Origin: Bradysia coprophila
Taxonomy: Eukaryota; Arthropoda; Insecta; Diptera; Sciaridae
Length of the DNA: 64,000 bases
Assembly (NCBI RefSeq): GCF_014529535.1
Contig: NW_023503307.1
Coordinates: forward strand, 3,872,969 to 3,936,968
Reading direction: 5' to 3'
Shown here: positions 46,300 to 57,849 of the stretch, in pieces
How positions within the stretch are numbered: the stretch's first letter is position 1
Layout: each line of letters opens with the position of its first letter
Made by a program: the position numbers and the translations under genes
Notes under the pieces: model-generated
The model's database searches: none
Told to the model about the DNA's origin: nothing
Seen by the model: the letters and a program-made list of their open reading frames with translations, nothing else

Positions 46300-47326
46300 A
46301 AAGAAAATTGTTCGTTTCGTATCATTTCGACTGCGGACGCTTTCAAGAGAAACGTACATATTAGGTAGAATCATTATTTGCATTTCACAATCATTAAAAC
46401 ATTAATTCATTTGAAGGCACACGTTAGTACTTAGTATAGAAGAAGAAGAAGAGATAGGTTAGCTTATCATGTGTTATCTATAGACTTCATTGGATTTCCA
46501 TATAAAACTTACTAAAGGTGCACCAAAAACCCGGCCAAACGACCAACGGAAAGCCCAACCCGTACACGGCCAACCGAAGGACCGACCTGACATCGAATGA
46601 AAATTTTGAAACCCCATAGGCGAAGGGTGAATCGGGTCGGGTACTTTTTATCGAGTTCGGTTGGCCCGCTCATCTCAACCTTTCACAGACAACCAGGACC
46701 ACTACCGAATCCGAAACTGTTAGTTCTTTTTGTCCAAGTATTTTGAACAGCTTGATCCGAAATCTTCTACTTTAATAGTTTCGCCTGTAAAACCCCACAA
46801 AATGTGCAATTGTAACTCATTTACACAAAGCTTTGCGATTTAAACTTACGACTATTAGGATTGTAGCTCCCGACTACGGCAAACAAACTTCCCGCCATAG
46901 TCATGTCCGAACAAGGCAGTCATTTTATATATGACCACATTAACTAGATATCTGTGAAAGAGAAGGTAAAACCGAATTGCCAGACCCACAGTTTTCCTTT
47001 CTTTTTAAAGAAGTCACTCAGCATAAATTAAGAACGGCAAAATTTCCATATTTTTTTCATAAACTTTGGTTTCCATCTCTTCCTTGTCGCAAGTGTTGGT
47101 TATTTTAATTTATTGGCAACGACAGGACAGGCAAGAATTACTATGACAAAATTTTAGCTTACTAACTCCTGACAACCAAGTCATTTTGATGTTAAAAGAC
47201 ATTTGAGGCATCGGTGCTTAGCTAATTGTAGTCTACATTTGCGTGTCTCGTATTTACTTTTTGTTGATATCTTTTCATCAGAATCCTTTTTGAAAAATGT
47301 ACACGGACAAAATAGTATGTTACATA
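46300..47326. other. No gene recognised
   Basis: Noncoding AT-rich sequence with a GC-richer patch (46520-46690) containing repeated CCGACC/CGGCCAA-like words. Confidence 0.5.
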
Positions 47327-47462
47327 CCAAGGATCAAAAAGGTGTGTTTTAGACCCAGGTGGTGAAAACGTCCAGGGATGGAGCGACGCGAAGCGGAGCG
47401 GAGACTAAGGACGTTTTCACCACCGTGGTCTAAAACACACCTTTTTGATCCGTGGTTTGTAT
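47327..47462. mobile_element. MITE with inverted repeats of about 50 bp
   Basis: ACCAAGGATCAAAAAGGTGT through GGTGGTGAAAACGTCC is mirrored at 47410-47462 almost perfectly. The 35-bp loop is GC-rich and contains GGAGCGACGCGAAGCGGAGC. Confidence 0.85.
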
Positions 47463-47556
47463 ACTATTTTTCTTCCTGGAGTACCAAAGTCACATTCCGA
47501 ACAAAACATAACAACAAAACTGAACAACATACCGGTGCAAAAGCATTCCATATTAA

Positions 47557-47712
47557 TGCCGAAAGTAGTCCGTATGAATGCCTAAAGAAGTCCGTTCCGT
47601 GTGCATGTATTCTCACAAATGTCGAAAAATAAGCAATCTGTAGGAATGCCGAAAGACATCCGAATGAATGCCGAAAGCAGTCCGTATGAATGCTGAAAGC
47701 AATCCTTATGAA
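47557..47712. repeat. Minisatellite of GAATGCCGAAAG(C/T)AGTCCGTAT-type units
   Basis: Six to seven diverged units of about 25 bp, interrupted near 47595-47640. Confidence 0.7.
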
Positions 47713-47921
47713 TGCATTGTCACAAAACACTAAAAACATTACATTCGCGTACATACAACAACTTGACACATTTGGGAAAGAATAAAGATAGGATCGAAAA
47801 TGACATAAGCGGGAATGAAAATTGAGAGAAAATAGTAGGGGAGAATGTTGCTCTTTCGGTACTAAATTTGGTGAGTGAATGTGACGGTTTTGGTACTACA
47901 GGAAGAAAAATATTTTTTCGC

Positions 47922-48350
47922 ATTACCTGTGACAGATAATATTTTCAATATGATTACCTACTGATGGTAATGTTAGGAATAGTTATCTGCTACAGCTAAC
48001 ATTACAGAAATGTATTACCTGTGATTGGTAACGTGTCCCAAAACGTTCTGTAAGTAGGTAATTTGTCAAAAATTACCTGTGGCAGATAATGTGACCGGCC
48101 AATGTTATCTGTCACATGTAAAGTGCATTATCTGTGGTAGGTAATCTACATTGGCTGTCATAGGTAATGTTTCAGCTTATAACGGGTTGCCGGATCGAAC
48201 CCCAGAGCGTGCAACATTTTTTTTAATTTCATTTGGCACATTACCAGTCACAGGTAACGTTTCACATTACATGTCACAGATAATTTTCGAAAGATTACCT
48301 TTCACAAATAATGTAACGAAAAGACATTACCTGGAGACGCACATTACCTG
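47922..48350. repeat. Array of 19-bp dyad motifs (ATTACCTGTGACAGATAAT type)
   Basis: Roughly eleven variants of a nearly self-complementary 19-mer, ATTA(C/T)CTGT(G/C)ACAG(A/G)TAAT, occur across 430 bp, for example at 47922-47940, 48072-48090, 48127-48145, 48240-48258 and 48265-48284. Spacing is irregular. In the middle (48186-48215) the minus strand reads CTCTGGGGTTCGATCCGGC, a perfect tRNA-type B-box. Confidence 0.75.
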
Positions 48351-48827
48351 TGTCCGCTGTTTAGTTTTCTGTCAGTGACGACCGCTATAATGATCACGAA
48401 TGTGTTAGCTTTCAACAGAAAATAGATTTAGCTGTAGCCGTTTGACCAGCTCTGAAGAAAAATTAGCAGTTTGAGAGGAATCTTCATTTGGCAAAATTGA
48501 AGCTTACATTAGGGCGCAAAAATGTTTTATTTTTGTTAATGACTTTGGACTCGTATGCTTTTTGGAAAAAGTAAAAACATCGTTTGTGGTGATCTAACCT
48601 AGGTCCGATAAAACTCAAAATCTGGGACATAAGTTCCAGTGAAATAACGATTTATGTAAAGAAAAGTTTAATGAACCAGAACACGACAAACACACAATTT
48701 AGACTAAAGTTCCTATGATCACAAATTCGATGTGATTGCTAAGTTGATCTCCAACAGAGTCTTCCCTTCCTTCTGGGAAAATTGGGACCATCATTTTGTG
48801 CCTAAATGGGTTGGCTTTTAGGAAAAT

Positions 48828-48946
48828 AAATAATTGTTTGTGGTGGTGTAACATACTACGAGAAAACGCAATAGTTCATAGTTCACGAAAATTGGCACAA
48901 GTTCTTAGTTTCCTCGTAGTTGGGCTACATCACCACAAATATTTAT
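48828..48946. repeat. Inverted repeat with arms of about 38 bp
   Basis: AATTGTTTGTGGTGGTGTAA with CTACGAGAAAAC is mirrored by GTTTCCTCGTAG with CATCACCACAAATATTT. A single TTTGTGGTGATCTAAC copy near 48590 suggests a repeat family. Confidence 0.65.
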
Positions 48947-49658
48947 CATTTTCACTCAAACCCTACACTATTTGACACAGAGCGATGGTTCTCTTTTTTC
49001 AGATAGGACTAAATTACTAAAAATTAATGTGTAAATCGATGAAAAGTGCACGCATAGATCAAATCACTGAAGATGAACTGTGGTCGAAATATTTGGTCAT
49101 CAATAAAGCTACCTATTCCGGAAAAAAAGACCTCATTTATTTAACAAAGCTCAAAAACGACCTAAATTTACCCTATATTACATCGATGGGGTTACCACTA
49201 GCGAAATTGCCTAAAATCAATCGTCCAACAGACATACGTATAAACTGTTGAAGTGAGCCAAGCCGACTTACCTACCAATTTTACTCAATTCTTTTGCGGT
49301 CTTCTTTGTAGTAAATAAATGAATTGAGAAGTGGTAACACTCCGGTTTTCATTGGTCGACTTGATCAAAACAGTGGCTTTCACAACAAAACTGGTCGACA
49401 TACATACATTTTCAGAGTCTCCGTATATGTCTCGAGGCAAGCGTGTTTTTATAAAACTAGATCATCTCACCTGACAAAAATCCTGACATCATCGTCTGTA
49501 TGAATTCTACATCTCTGCAGGGAAGGAACAAATGTATTCAAAACCACTTTCCATATTCGTTCCCCCAAAGGACTTTTTATTAAACTAAAAAAAACGATTT
49601 CACATGACACCACTAATAAAAATTAACTTCATAAAAATGCACAGAAACTTTTACTTGA

Positions 49659-51724
49659 TCAGCGGCGTGTCGGATCATAGGTTACGTAATCAATTGTTAG
49701 CTCTTCTCCGGCCGCAATATTCCTGGCTGCATAGACACCGATTCGATGATCCCCATTCACCATCATCACTCTGCAGTAGCAGTTGGGCGTCTCAGAGAAA
49801 TTCAAAAACCGAAGTTTATTACTGAAAAACCTAGCGTCTATCACACTATCGCCATTCAAGTTGAACATGTACGTGCAATGACTCTTATCGTAGAATTTTT
49901 CACGACGCTCGCACTCCTCAATTGAAATAATCTCACCCTTGTATTCGGATATGAAGTCGTCTTTTTGGCAAGTTTCATCGACCATGACACCCCAGCCATG
50001 GATGGACGATGAAATGATTTGCAATTTCTTCCCTTTAAAGAGTGAAAATCCGTTGAATTTCATTGAACGTTAAAAACATTTGTTGCGGCTCACGGTCACT
50101 TACCACGCCCAGTTTGAATTTCCATGTTCTTACATGAGTGGCATTCACACTCGGCATCGCATTCACGCTGGTCGAAATAGCAGAGACACTTCAATGTCGT
50201 GCACGAACCTTTGCATGAACAGTTGGGCATTCGTTTTTTGCAGTCCAGGCCGCAACTGCAATATTTCTCACAATTCTGGCACATACACTTCGTAGTCTGA
50301 TCGCACGGTTCCATGTGGTTGCATGGTGAGTACGTTTGTGTTAGATGCCTCTGGAGTTTGCCATGAAACTTGGATCGTTCCTTTCGGATTGATTTTTTCT
50401 TTGCATCTGCTCGAACCGGAGGGTCCCTTAATACCATTTTCCTGTGAACCTAAAGCAAAACATTTAAAAACAAAGACCAGGTGTGATAAGTATTGAAAGT
50501 TACCTCTTCGCATGATTTACGCATCGTCATAGCAATTGCACAGCAATTGTAAGGAAAAACATTGAATAAAACTAGAAACAAAGATAGATCCGAGGAACTC
50601 CATTCAGGCTCTGGATCTGTTGCTGCATCCGCATCAGTTGCCACTGTTTGAATGATTGACGATTGAGCCATACTTTCGGAACTGTTGGTAACAATCTCCC
50701 CGAAAATTTGATCGAAAGTATTGAAGGATATATCACTCAGATTTGGAGAGAGATTTGAAGGTGAAATCTCATCGAAAGACTGATCAAAGTCTTCTGCTGA
50801 CTCAGGGATGAAAATTTCGCCAAATTCAGTTGGGTTTTCTTTCTTCGTATTTTCCAATAACGTTGCATCGCCCGCTAGCGTCTTAGTTAAGTAACACGTA
50901 TTACTACACGGCTCCGTAAATGGCATCAGTTCGTCGACGATTTTCTCGCGTACAAATGAAGTTTGATCAGCATTGTCCGCCGGAGGATGCAGCTGACAAT
51001 TGTACAGACAACATCGACGACAAAAATATTTACGATATGATCGCAGAGATTGATGCGGTTGAATAGGTGCTCCCATTGGTTCATCAATGTTCGGTGTACA
51101 TGATGTAGTTTTACATTTTGTGAGCTTCATGTACCTGTAACAAGCATCGGTTACTCGCTTCATAGTCATAAAATGTCACTAACGCTCATACTTGTCTGCC
51201 GTGTAATTTCCATCGAAAAACGAGCTGATGCTCTGAAATATCCCAGCATCTGGGACTTCTTCGTCGACTATCGGGTCTGCGCTCTGATGCCCATCAGTTG
51301 CTTCTGTTGATGATGTTGCGGACGTGCTACTTTGATAACGGACCATCCTCCGCACAAGCCATACAAACATTTCATCGTCAATGGACTCGCAGTTTGTATC
51401 ACGTCCACTTCTATCACTTAAATGCGGTTCTTCAAAATCTCTTGTCACGAAATTTCGTGATATCGGTAACCACATTGTCATCGATTGCAAAGGAGTTTGT
51501 GGCGGTAACATAAACACATTAGGAATATCTCGCCCTTTTCCATGTGACGCATCGTTTTGCATACATGTGTCGCTTTCTGGGTTCCATTTTGCGCTACCTG
51601 CTTCTTCTGTTTGGGTAACAGCTGAAGTCGCTAACAAATTTTCATGCCAAATTCGGTTGATTTGCTTTTCCTTCTGAATCTTCACGTATTCGTATTCCTT
51701 TTTAATAATAGCTACCCAATCCAT
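49659..51724 (-). CDS. E(z): Divergent Enhancer-of-zeste-like histone methyltransferase (PRC2 catalytic subunit homologue)
   Basis: E(z)/EZH proteins methylate histone H3 Lys27 within PRC2 in the nucleus. Four exons on the minus strand: 51724-51192, 51134-50504, 50449-50104 and 50032-49659. They join in phase to 627 residues, against about 750 for typical E(z)/EZH2. The N-terminal region keeps DDEMFVWLV, FQSISSFF and KYMKLTKC..CTPNID. A zinc-binding segment has YFCRRCCLYNCQLHP. A SANT-like segment follows (EWSSSDLSLFLVLFN, CCAIAM, CEEV, residues about 354-388). The cysteine-rich CXC region is at about 430-500, and SET at about 504-627 has HGWGVMV, ISEYKGEIIS, MFNLNGDSVIDA, MMVNGDHRIG and GEELTIDY. 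Oddly, the catalytic NHSxxPNC motif reads NFSETPNC (Phe near 582), YCGEIIS reads YKGEIIS, and the tail after DY is short. It is probably a fast-evolving paralogue rather than the main E(z). The frames are intact. Confidence 0.85.
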
Positions 51725-51923
51725 TTTTATTAATAAAAGTGTTTTGGATCGCAAATTTAGCGGGAAATCTACTTTTTAACAAATGAGCCTACTGTCATTT
51801 GAGCAAATTGCAATTTGTAATTGATTGTTGAGGTTATATGACCCACAATATATTGTAACAATGCAATGTGACGTATTAATACGACAATCGTGCTATTTAA
51901 TTAGAAATGAATAAACGAAAGTG

Positions 51924-52061
51924 ATGCAGGTTCACTTTGATAGACGATTCTCGTTTGAGAATGAATTCGTAATGTCTTCGTCCTTTCAATCAAGTTTCAA
52001 GCCACAGACCGATTTAAATGACTCGATGGAGCCTGATAAATTTGTGGAACATCTTTTTTCT
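51924..52061 (+). CDS. Possible first coding exon of a divergently transcribed gene
   Basis: An ATG at 51924 opens 46 codons (MQVHFDRRFSFENEF, MSSSFQSSFKPQTDLNDS, MEPDKFVEHLFS) ending at a good donor TTTTCT|GTAAGA. It starts 200 bp from the E(z)-like start, head to head, which would suit a shared promoter. No downstream exon was identified and the peptide is not recognised, so this may be spurious. Confidence 0.25.
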
Positions 52062-52750
52062 GTAAGATCCTTTTTCCCAGTAGTTGCCAGTGGGTCTTAT
52101 AGTGTAATTTAATTACTTGAAGCCATTGCCTGAAATTCCCAGACGCGAAACGAAATATCTGTAATTAAGTCGACCCTTTATTCACCAAATAATTGACGCC
52201 GTAAGCGCCTTAATAAAAATAGTTTGTTTGCTAGAAAGAGTATTGGCAGCATCGTGTTGACGATTTGCAACAAAGTGTGCCACGCGTATCGGAAAGCAAT
52301 CAAACGTACTATTTAAATAGAATGTGGCGACAATTGTTTTCTTTGTGTGATAAATTTGAACAATTCGTTTGATATTCAAATATTTCAATATTTCTCATGA
52401 GAGTCTGTGAGTTTGTTTATATGAAATCGCTATGTCCTCCGCTACATACAAAATTTGACATTCGAACATATCTTGTGTAGACGTTCATTGCATTAGAGTG
52501 CGTTGAAGTTTTATTTTCAATTCATTTGTGCATCCACTGATTCATCCAGTTTCTTCACTGCTCATTATTGCCTAATACACAAAGTCTTACTTGTTGGCTT
52601 TCGAACGATTAGGACTCCTTATTGTAAGCGATTATGAGTATACGAGCTATGCTAAGTTTAACAAAATTTGCTTCATATCAACAATTTCACATTTTTTGTT
52701 GTACTAGACCGATGATCAGTCGGTGTATAGGATAATTTTGTGTTTAGCCA
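52062..52750. other. No gene recognised
   Basis: AT-rich sequence without clear coding or repeat structure. Confidence 0.5.
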
Positions 52751-52967
52751 ATATAGACCTTTTAAGTTGAAAAAAAGACTAGATGGTCTGGAGGGATGAA
52801 TTGACAGTTAACAGCTGTGATCGGTTCGCTTTTGGTCACTATAGTTCACTTTTCACTTTTTTTCAACGAAAGTGAACACAGTCAATGAAAAGCGAACCGA
52901 TTGCAGCTGTCAGCTGTCAATTCATCCCTCCAGACCATCTAGTCTTTTTATCAACTTAAAAGATATA
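52751..52967. mobile_element. 217-bp MITE with inverted repeats of about 95 bp
   Basis: ATATAGACCTTTTAAGTTGA and GGTCTGGAGGGATGAATTGA at the left are mirrored at the right end. GCGAACCGAT and CAGCTGT motifs continue the pairing towards the centre, so almost the whole element is a hairpin. Confidence 0.85.
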
Positions 52968-52993
52968 TTCTCTCTAGCAAACAAACAACTTTT

Positions 52994-53129
52994 ATAGGTT
53001 TGTTCCAAGTAACTGTAAACACGAACTTTGACAACCCGAAAAACGCCTACGCGATTTACACAGAGGTATTATTGAGGTTATGGTTATATGGATGAAATTT
53101 GACAATTCATATGGCCTTGGAACAAACCA
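52994..53129. mobile_element. Short MITE, ATAGGTTTGTTCCAAG ends
   Basis: GGTTTGTTCCAAG at the left pairs with CTTGGAACAAACC at the right. The interior resembles the outer element at 57499-57849 (ACGAACTTTGACAACCCGAA against ACGAATTTTGACAGGCCGAA), so the two form a family. Confidence 0.65.
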
Positions 53130-54029
53130 ATTAAGGTGGTGAAACTGTCAAGTAGTCTTTGGAATTTACATGTTAATTACAGCGTAGTCAGTCAAAATGT
53201 AGGATGTTCGTAGAATACAAAGAATTAAGGTGTGAATTTGTGAAATTTTGTTTCAACAATTTATGTCTTTATGTTTTATGTAATCAGATTCTCCCACGTC
53301 GAGCAATCGCATAAAGAAACAAGTGATAAAATTCTCAACAAGTTATCAAATGTTAGGTATTATCACATTTTTGTTTTATGCAGGATCTGATATTTTTTGT
53401 CCTAAACATTCTAACAGCTGTTATTTTGAATGAAATATTTGAATTTTTTCCCATTTTTTACCAGTTTACTGGGATACAAAAAAACCATTCAATATCAAGA
53501 CTGTCAAATCTGTGGATCTAGAAATTATGTAGAATCTGTTGAAAACGAAAATGTGATAATAAGTAAATTTTTTTAAGTGTCCTAACGGAACAATCTAAAC
53601 TTCTCCTCGATATTTGCGACAAACAGGTGAATTAATGTTGTTAGTAGATGTAGGACTTGCATCATTGGTATACCCTTAATTATGATTAGTTATTATTATC
53701 GTAACATCAATATTTTTCAAAAGCGCACTGTCACTTTAATCACTTAGCTCTTAATTATATAATAGATTAAAGCCGTGAAGGTATGGTAGATGTATGATTT
53801 ACATTTCATACAAATTGATTTGATAATAGCAATTTTGCTAACTAGTTAGTAAATTAGGTTGTTTTGCACACTAGATGTGAGATTTCACACGTCGTGTGCG
53901 CAAAACCTCCATTTACTAGCCAACAAGAAGTTACCAACAAGATTTTGTCTACTGTAATGTCAAAAATCATCACAAATTAACAAGATTTTAATCAAAAGAC
54001 AACGTCAGCCATAACTGACCAACCAAACC
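53130..54029. other. No gene recognised
   Basis: AT-rich and noncoding, with no clear repeat structure. Confidence 0.5.
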
Positions 54030-54210
54030 AGACAGAAGCGGTTCATTTTCGAAACGTCAAATAAGTGACCTAATACACTGGATGAAAATGAACTCAAATG
54101 AACACTGACATAAATTGAAAAATATTGTTGGCAAAAAATATAGAGCTACTAGATTATTCAGGTCCCTAGTTAAATCAGCGCTCCTGCCTAGTTAACTTTA
54201 CGCTGTCGTG
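54030..54210. mobile_element. hAT-like MITE, copy 4, decayed left end
   Basis: It shares CGGTTCATTTTCGAAACGTC, GAACACTGACATAAATTGAA and CAGCGCTCCTGCC with the other copies and ends CGCTGTCGTG. The left terminus is degraded. It has no nested insertion and so shows the empty state of the GAACACTG site used in copy 3. Confidence 0.75.
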
Positions 54211-54837
54211 ACAAGGCAAGTTAAAATAAACTGGTCTTCTCTCCTCTCGCTCTCAACATACCACGTTGAAAGAGAAGCAAATACTTTGACAAGTACCTCA
54301 AGGCAAGTTATAATAACTAGTCTTCGGTTTTCTCGCTCTGATCATAAAACGCTCATACATCTTCTGTAATTCCTTCGTTTCGCTCAGAGATACATACTAG
54401 GCTTTAGATACTGAAACAGGGGTACCAATTATGAATGCTTTGACATTACAGTAGATAAATAAATATTTCTCAATCCAGTGACGAAATGTAAGATTTCCAC
54501 ACTTAATATACTTGTCGGAACTTGTTGATAAATAGCTATTATTATCCTGTTTTATGCCAGACACTTTCACACTTGAGACAGTGATTTTTAATTCACCAAT
54601 TGATGTCGGTATGTGGCAAATGCGATAAATCCAACATTCAACGCATATTCTCAGGTTGTCAAACTTGACATTTCTGTGTGCAAGCAATGAAATTATAAAA
54701 CACGTATGGCCGATCGGTCGATCTATCGTCAAAACGTGCTCACAATTTATGCCAACTAGCATATTGTTGTAGGAATTCATGTTTCCCGTTAATAAATTGT
54801 GGTTATTAGACAAACTCATTGTATTCTTATATGTAAT

Positions 54838-54994
54838 AGGGATCGTCCATAAAGGACGTCAGCATGAGAAAAGGAGCGGGGGTCAAGCAACGTGTGACAA
54901 GCCATAGTGTGGTTCATTTTGGCAAAGTGTGGACAGGAGGATAGGGTTTCAAAAATTGTGGAAAAACGCATATGTCGTTCGTGGATGGCCCCAT
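54838..54994. mobile_element. Harbinger-like MITE, diverged copy
   Basis: The left end GGATCGTCCATAAAGGACGT pairs imperfectly with the right end GTTCGTGGATGGCCCC. It resembles the ends of the element at 34625-34791. Confidence 0.5.
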
Positions 54995-55052
54995 ATACAC
55001 ACGTGAATAACTTTCTCCTTAAAAACGTACAACATGTAAATACTATTACCAC

Positions 55053-55218
55053 CAACGTACTTCAAGCAAAAGTATCTACTTTGACAGCTGCCAAATAGAG
55101 TACTATTTTGTACTATAAAATTTTCCAGATTTTTTTGCAGTACAAAAATTTGTTTAATACACTGCCCCTTTCTGTCCTTTATTTAGAGCAGTACTCTACT
55201 CATGCTTGAAGTGCGTTG
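55053..55218. mobile_element. MITE with CAACG(T/C)ACTTCAAGC ends, upstream of the first gustatory receptor
   Basis: CAACGTACTTCAAGCAAAAG at the left is mirrored by CATGCTTGAAGTGCGTTG at the right. The interior shares GACAGCTGCCAAATAGAGTA with the nested element at 57519-57679. It ends 150 bp before the receptor start codon. Confidence 0.75.
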
Positions 55219-55368
55219 TTGCCACCTATAGATACTTTATTACGAAATGAAAACAAACATTTTCGTATTAATTATGATTATTAATTTCGCTTCAGATATT
55301 TTATTGAAGCGTTAGTTTTTCACAGCTAGTGCACTGGGATACCACAAAAAAAAGTCCATAAAAAAGTT

Positions 55369-57247
55369 ATGTTATTTCTTGAGCAGTTCCATTTTTTCTT
55401 GAATTTTTTTTATGTCATTGGATTGAAACCGGCACTAAGGGCTAGAACGGAAATTAGAAAATTTGTCGACCTCGTTCCTGTAGTTATAACTTCATTTTTG
55501 TGCGGAACCACAACAGTTTATCTGTTATTTTATCCACATTTTACGTCATATGGCATAATCTTTGTTATGATTTACTATGGATCCCTTTTACCCTCACTCC
55601 TGATGATACTTAGTGCAACAGCACAATGCTATTTCAATAAGAGTGTCTATAAGACAGTTATAAATCGAATTGGAAAACTCGAGAAACAGTTAGATGAAAA
55701 ATCCACAAGACTTTCGCTCAAGCGAGTTGCGTTCCGCTACAAGCTTAAATTCCTGATGGTCTACACAGTGTTCTTCGTTTCACAAATACTTGTATTCGTT
55801 GAGGTTGTGGTACTGCATCCTGGAAGAGAATGGTCATCATTGCTAATTTCCTCAATGCGAGCTACGTACCCTATTCAACTGTTGCATTTCGTGTTGTATG
55901 GTGACATCGCCACGATGTTTCTTAATCAACTTAATAGAAAATTTCGACACACACCAATGTTTCTTCTAAAGTCTGGTAAAATTGAATTTCTAAAATATGT
56001 TAAATTGGTGCACTACGACTTGTGGAAATTGGTTGACGGAATAAATAAGTTCTTCGGATGGAATTTGCTGTTCATTACAATGTACTGGTTTATTCACATA
56101 ACTCATCAGTCGTACTGGATTTTCCTTAATACGCACTCAAAGCTAAATAAGCTAGAATTGTTCGGTTGGTATATAATGGTAGATCATCTCTATATGAGGG
56201 GAACAATCGAAGCCTGTCGATATTTCCCCAATATAGTGATATCCTACTTTTTCGTGTTTAAGCGAAATCTTGACAACAGTCATAGAGGAATGTTAAATTA
56301 CTCTTATGATTTAAAATATTTCTGATGTATTTAACTAATACTATTTATTTAGTGACGTCACAAAAAGGCGCGTACACAATAAAACTAATTGAATTTTAAG
56401 TTAAAAAAGAGAAACTCTTACAGAGGGACTATCTTCAGTATGCTTTGCAGCGTTGTGTTTGATAATACTGGTCAATACATGCGAGTCTGGCACTTTAGAG
56501 GTATTTACGAAAAGTTTATCGGCTGACCATCCGGCAAGTCGAACGGTTCCAAACCACATAGCCACACTAGCTAAAACGTCTGTGCACTAGGAAAGGCCTA
56601 ACGAGGGTTAGGTTTAGTGTAAATCTGAGTCAGCTTACTATTTATAAACTAAATTGGAGACAGACTTATTATGGTAATTAGTGTCACATCAGGAATACCA
56701 TTTTTATGGAAGGATTTGTGCTGTATGACACATATTGCATGATTGTTTTTTGATGAGTCACCAGTATCTTCATTTTTCAACAAATCTGCTTTTCATCGAT
56801 CGATGCATGCAAGCTTACTGAGATAAAATAACTCCTCTAACACTGTGTAATAGTATGGCATGGGTTTGAAATCGTGGTACTCTGGAAGAATTAATAAGCA
56901 TATCAGCTCTCGGTCTCGCGTTACTCGTTTCTAAATTTGCTAACATTTTATTGTCAGGTTAAATCATTAATCGAAAATATTGAGCAATACACATTTTGGA
57001 CTACAGATGATGTTCAGTTGCATCAATTGAAGCGGGAAGTCTTGAGTCAAATTGTTTATTTCCTGATAAACATATCAGCCAACCGTTTCTTTACGATTGA
57101 CAGACGATTTTCGACTGGGGTAAGTTTTATCGTCTTGACAAATATTTTCTTTCGATTTTTACAAATTTTCTTCTATAGGTTGTCGCTAGTTGCTGCATGT
57201 ACATAGTTATTTTCATACAATTTTACCAAAGCGTTGAGAAGATATAA
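55369..57247 (+). CDS. Gustatory receptor (7tm_7 family), tandem copy 1
   Basis: A ligand-gated cation channel subunit of the insect gustatory receptor family, expected in chemosensory neuron membranes; the ligand is unknown. Four exons, 55369-56164, 56424-56500, 56958-57119 and 57179-57247, join in phase to 367 residues. Exon 1 encodes five hydrophobic segments, including HYDLWKLVDGINKFFGWNLL, a typical GR segment before TM5. Exon 2 (77 nt, GLSSVCFAALCLIILVNTCE) supplies TM6. Exon 3 encodes the TM6-TM7 linker (VKSLIENIEQYTFW). Exon 4 gives TM7 with CMYIVIFIQF, the family's TYhhhhhQF motif with Met in place of Thr. Exon 1 stays open past its donor to 56325, so an intron-retained short form is possible. 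A copy lies 1.5 kb downstream. Confidence 0.88.
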
Positions 57248-57498
57248 AAGGAGATTGTGTTTGATTGATGCGCTATGTGCACTATAGTGAGGTATCAGCA
57301 TTCTAGCTCAAACTTTATAGTCAACGTCAAACAAGAACATTAAAGAATACCAGAAAAAAAAATCTATTGTAAATGTATGTACTGTACTATCCAATCCAGT
57401 TAATCTTATGGTTAGCAATTGCACCTCTCATTTTTAACGGCTATATACTTTATCTGCTTTATGTAGTAAGTATGTAACAGAATATCGTGAATACACAT

Positions 57499-57849
57499 AT
57501 AGGTTTCTTCCATCGTACCAACGCACTTCAAGCAAAGGTTATATTGATGACAGCTGCCAAATAGAGTAGTTTTTGTATGGAATTTTATCCCCACTCTTTT
57601 TACAGCGTAAAATTTTGTATGGAGCACTGTCAAGTATCAGTACCCTATTTAGAGTACCACTTTTGCTAGAAGTGCGTTGATGTATGGTAAAAACGAATTT
57701 TGACAGGCCGAAAACGACCGACCGTCATCCACAGAAGCAAACATAACCGCAACTTAAACAAATTTGTTTGTGAAAACGTCAAAGTGAGGTTGTGTTGGCT
57801 TCTCTGTGGATGACGATTGACATTTTGAACGGCCTTGGAAGAAACCTAT
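57499..57849. mobile_element. MITE interrupted by a second MITE, between the gustatory receptors
   Basis: The outer ends ATAGGTTTCTTCCA and TTGGAAGAAACCTAT enclose an inner element at 57519-57679 (CAACGCACTTCAAGC ... CTAGAAGTGCGTTG). The inner one matches the free copy at 55053-55218, which shows the order of insertion. Confidence 0.75.

Noticed and set aside
47922..48350. CRISPR-like array
   Set aside because: The repeats are palindromic but vary in sequence and spacing, and the genome is eukaryotic with no cas genes.
54397..54819. 140-codon minus-strand frame
   Set aside because: No recognisable domain, signal or splice partner; Asn/Ser-rich composition is expected of AT-rich sequence. 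Could be revisited if transcripts exist.
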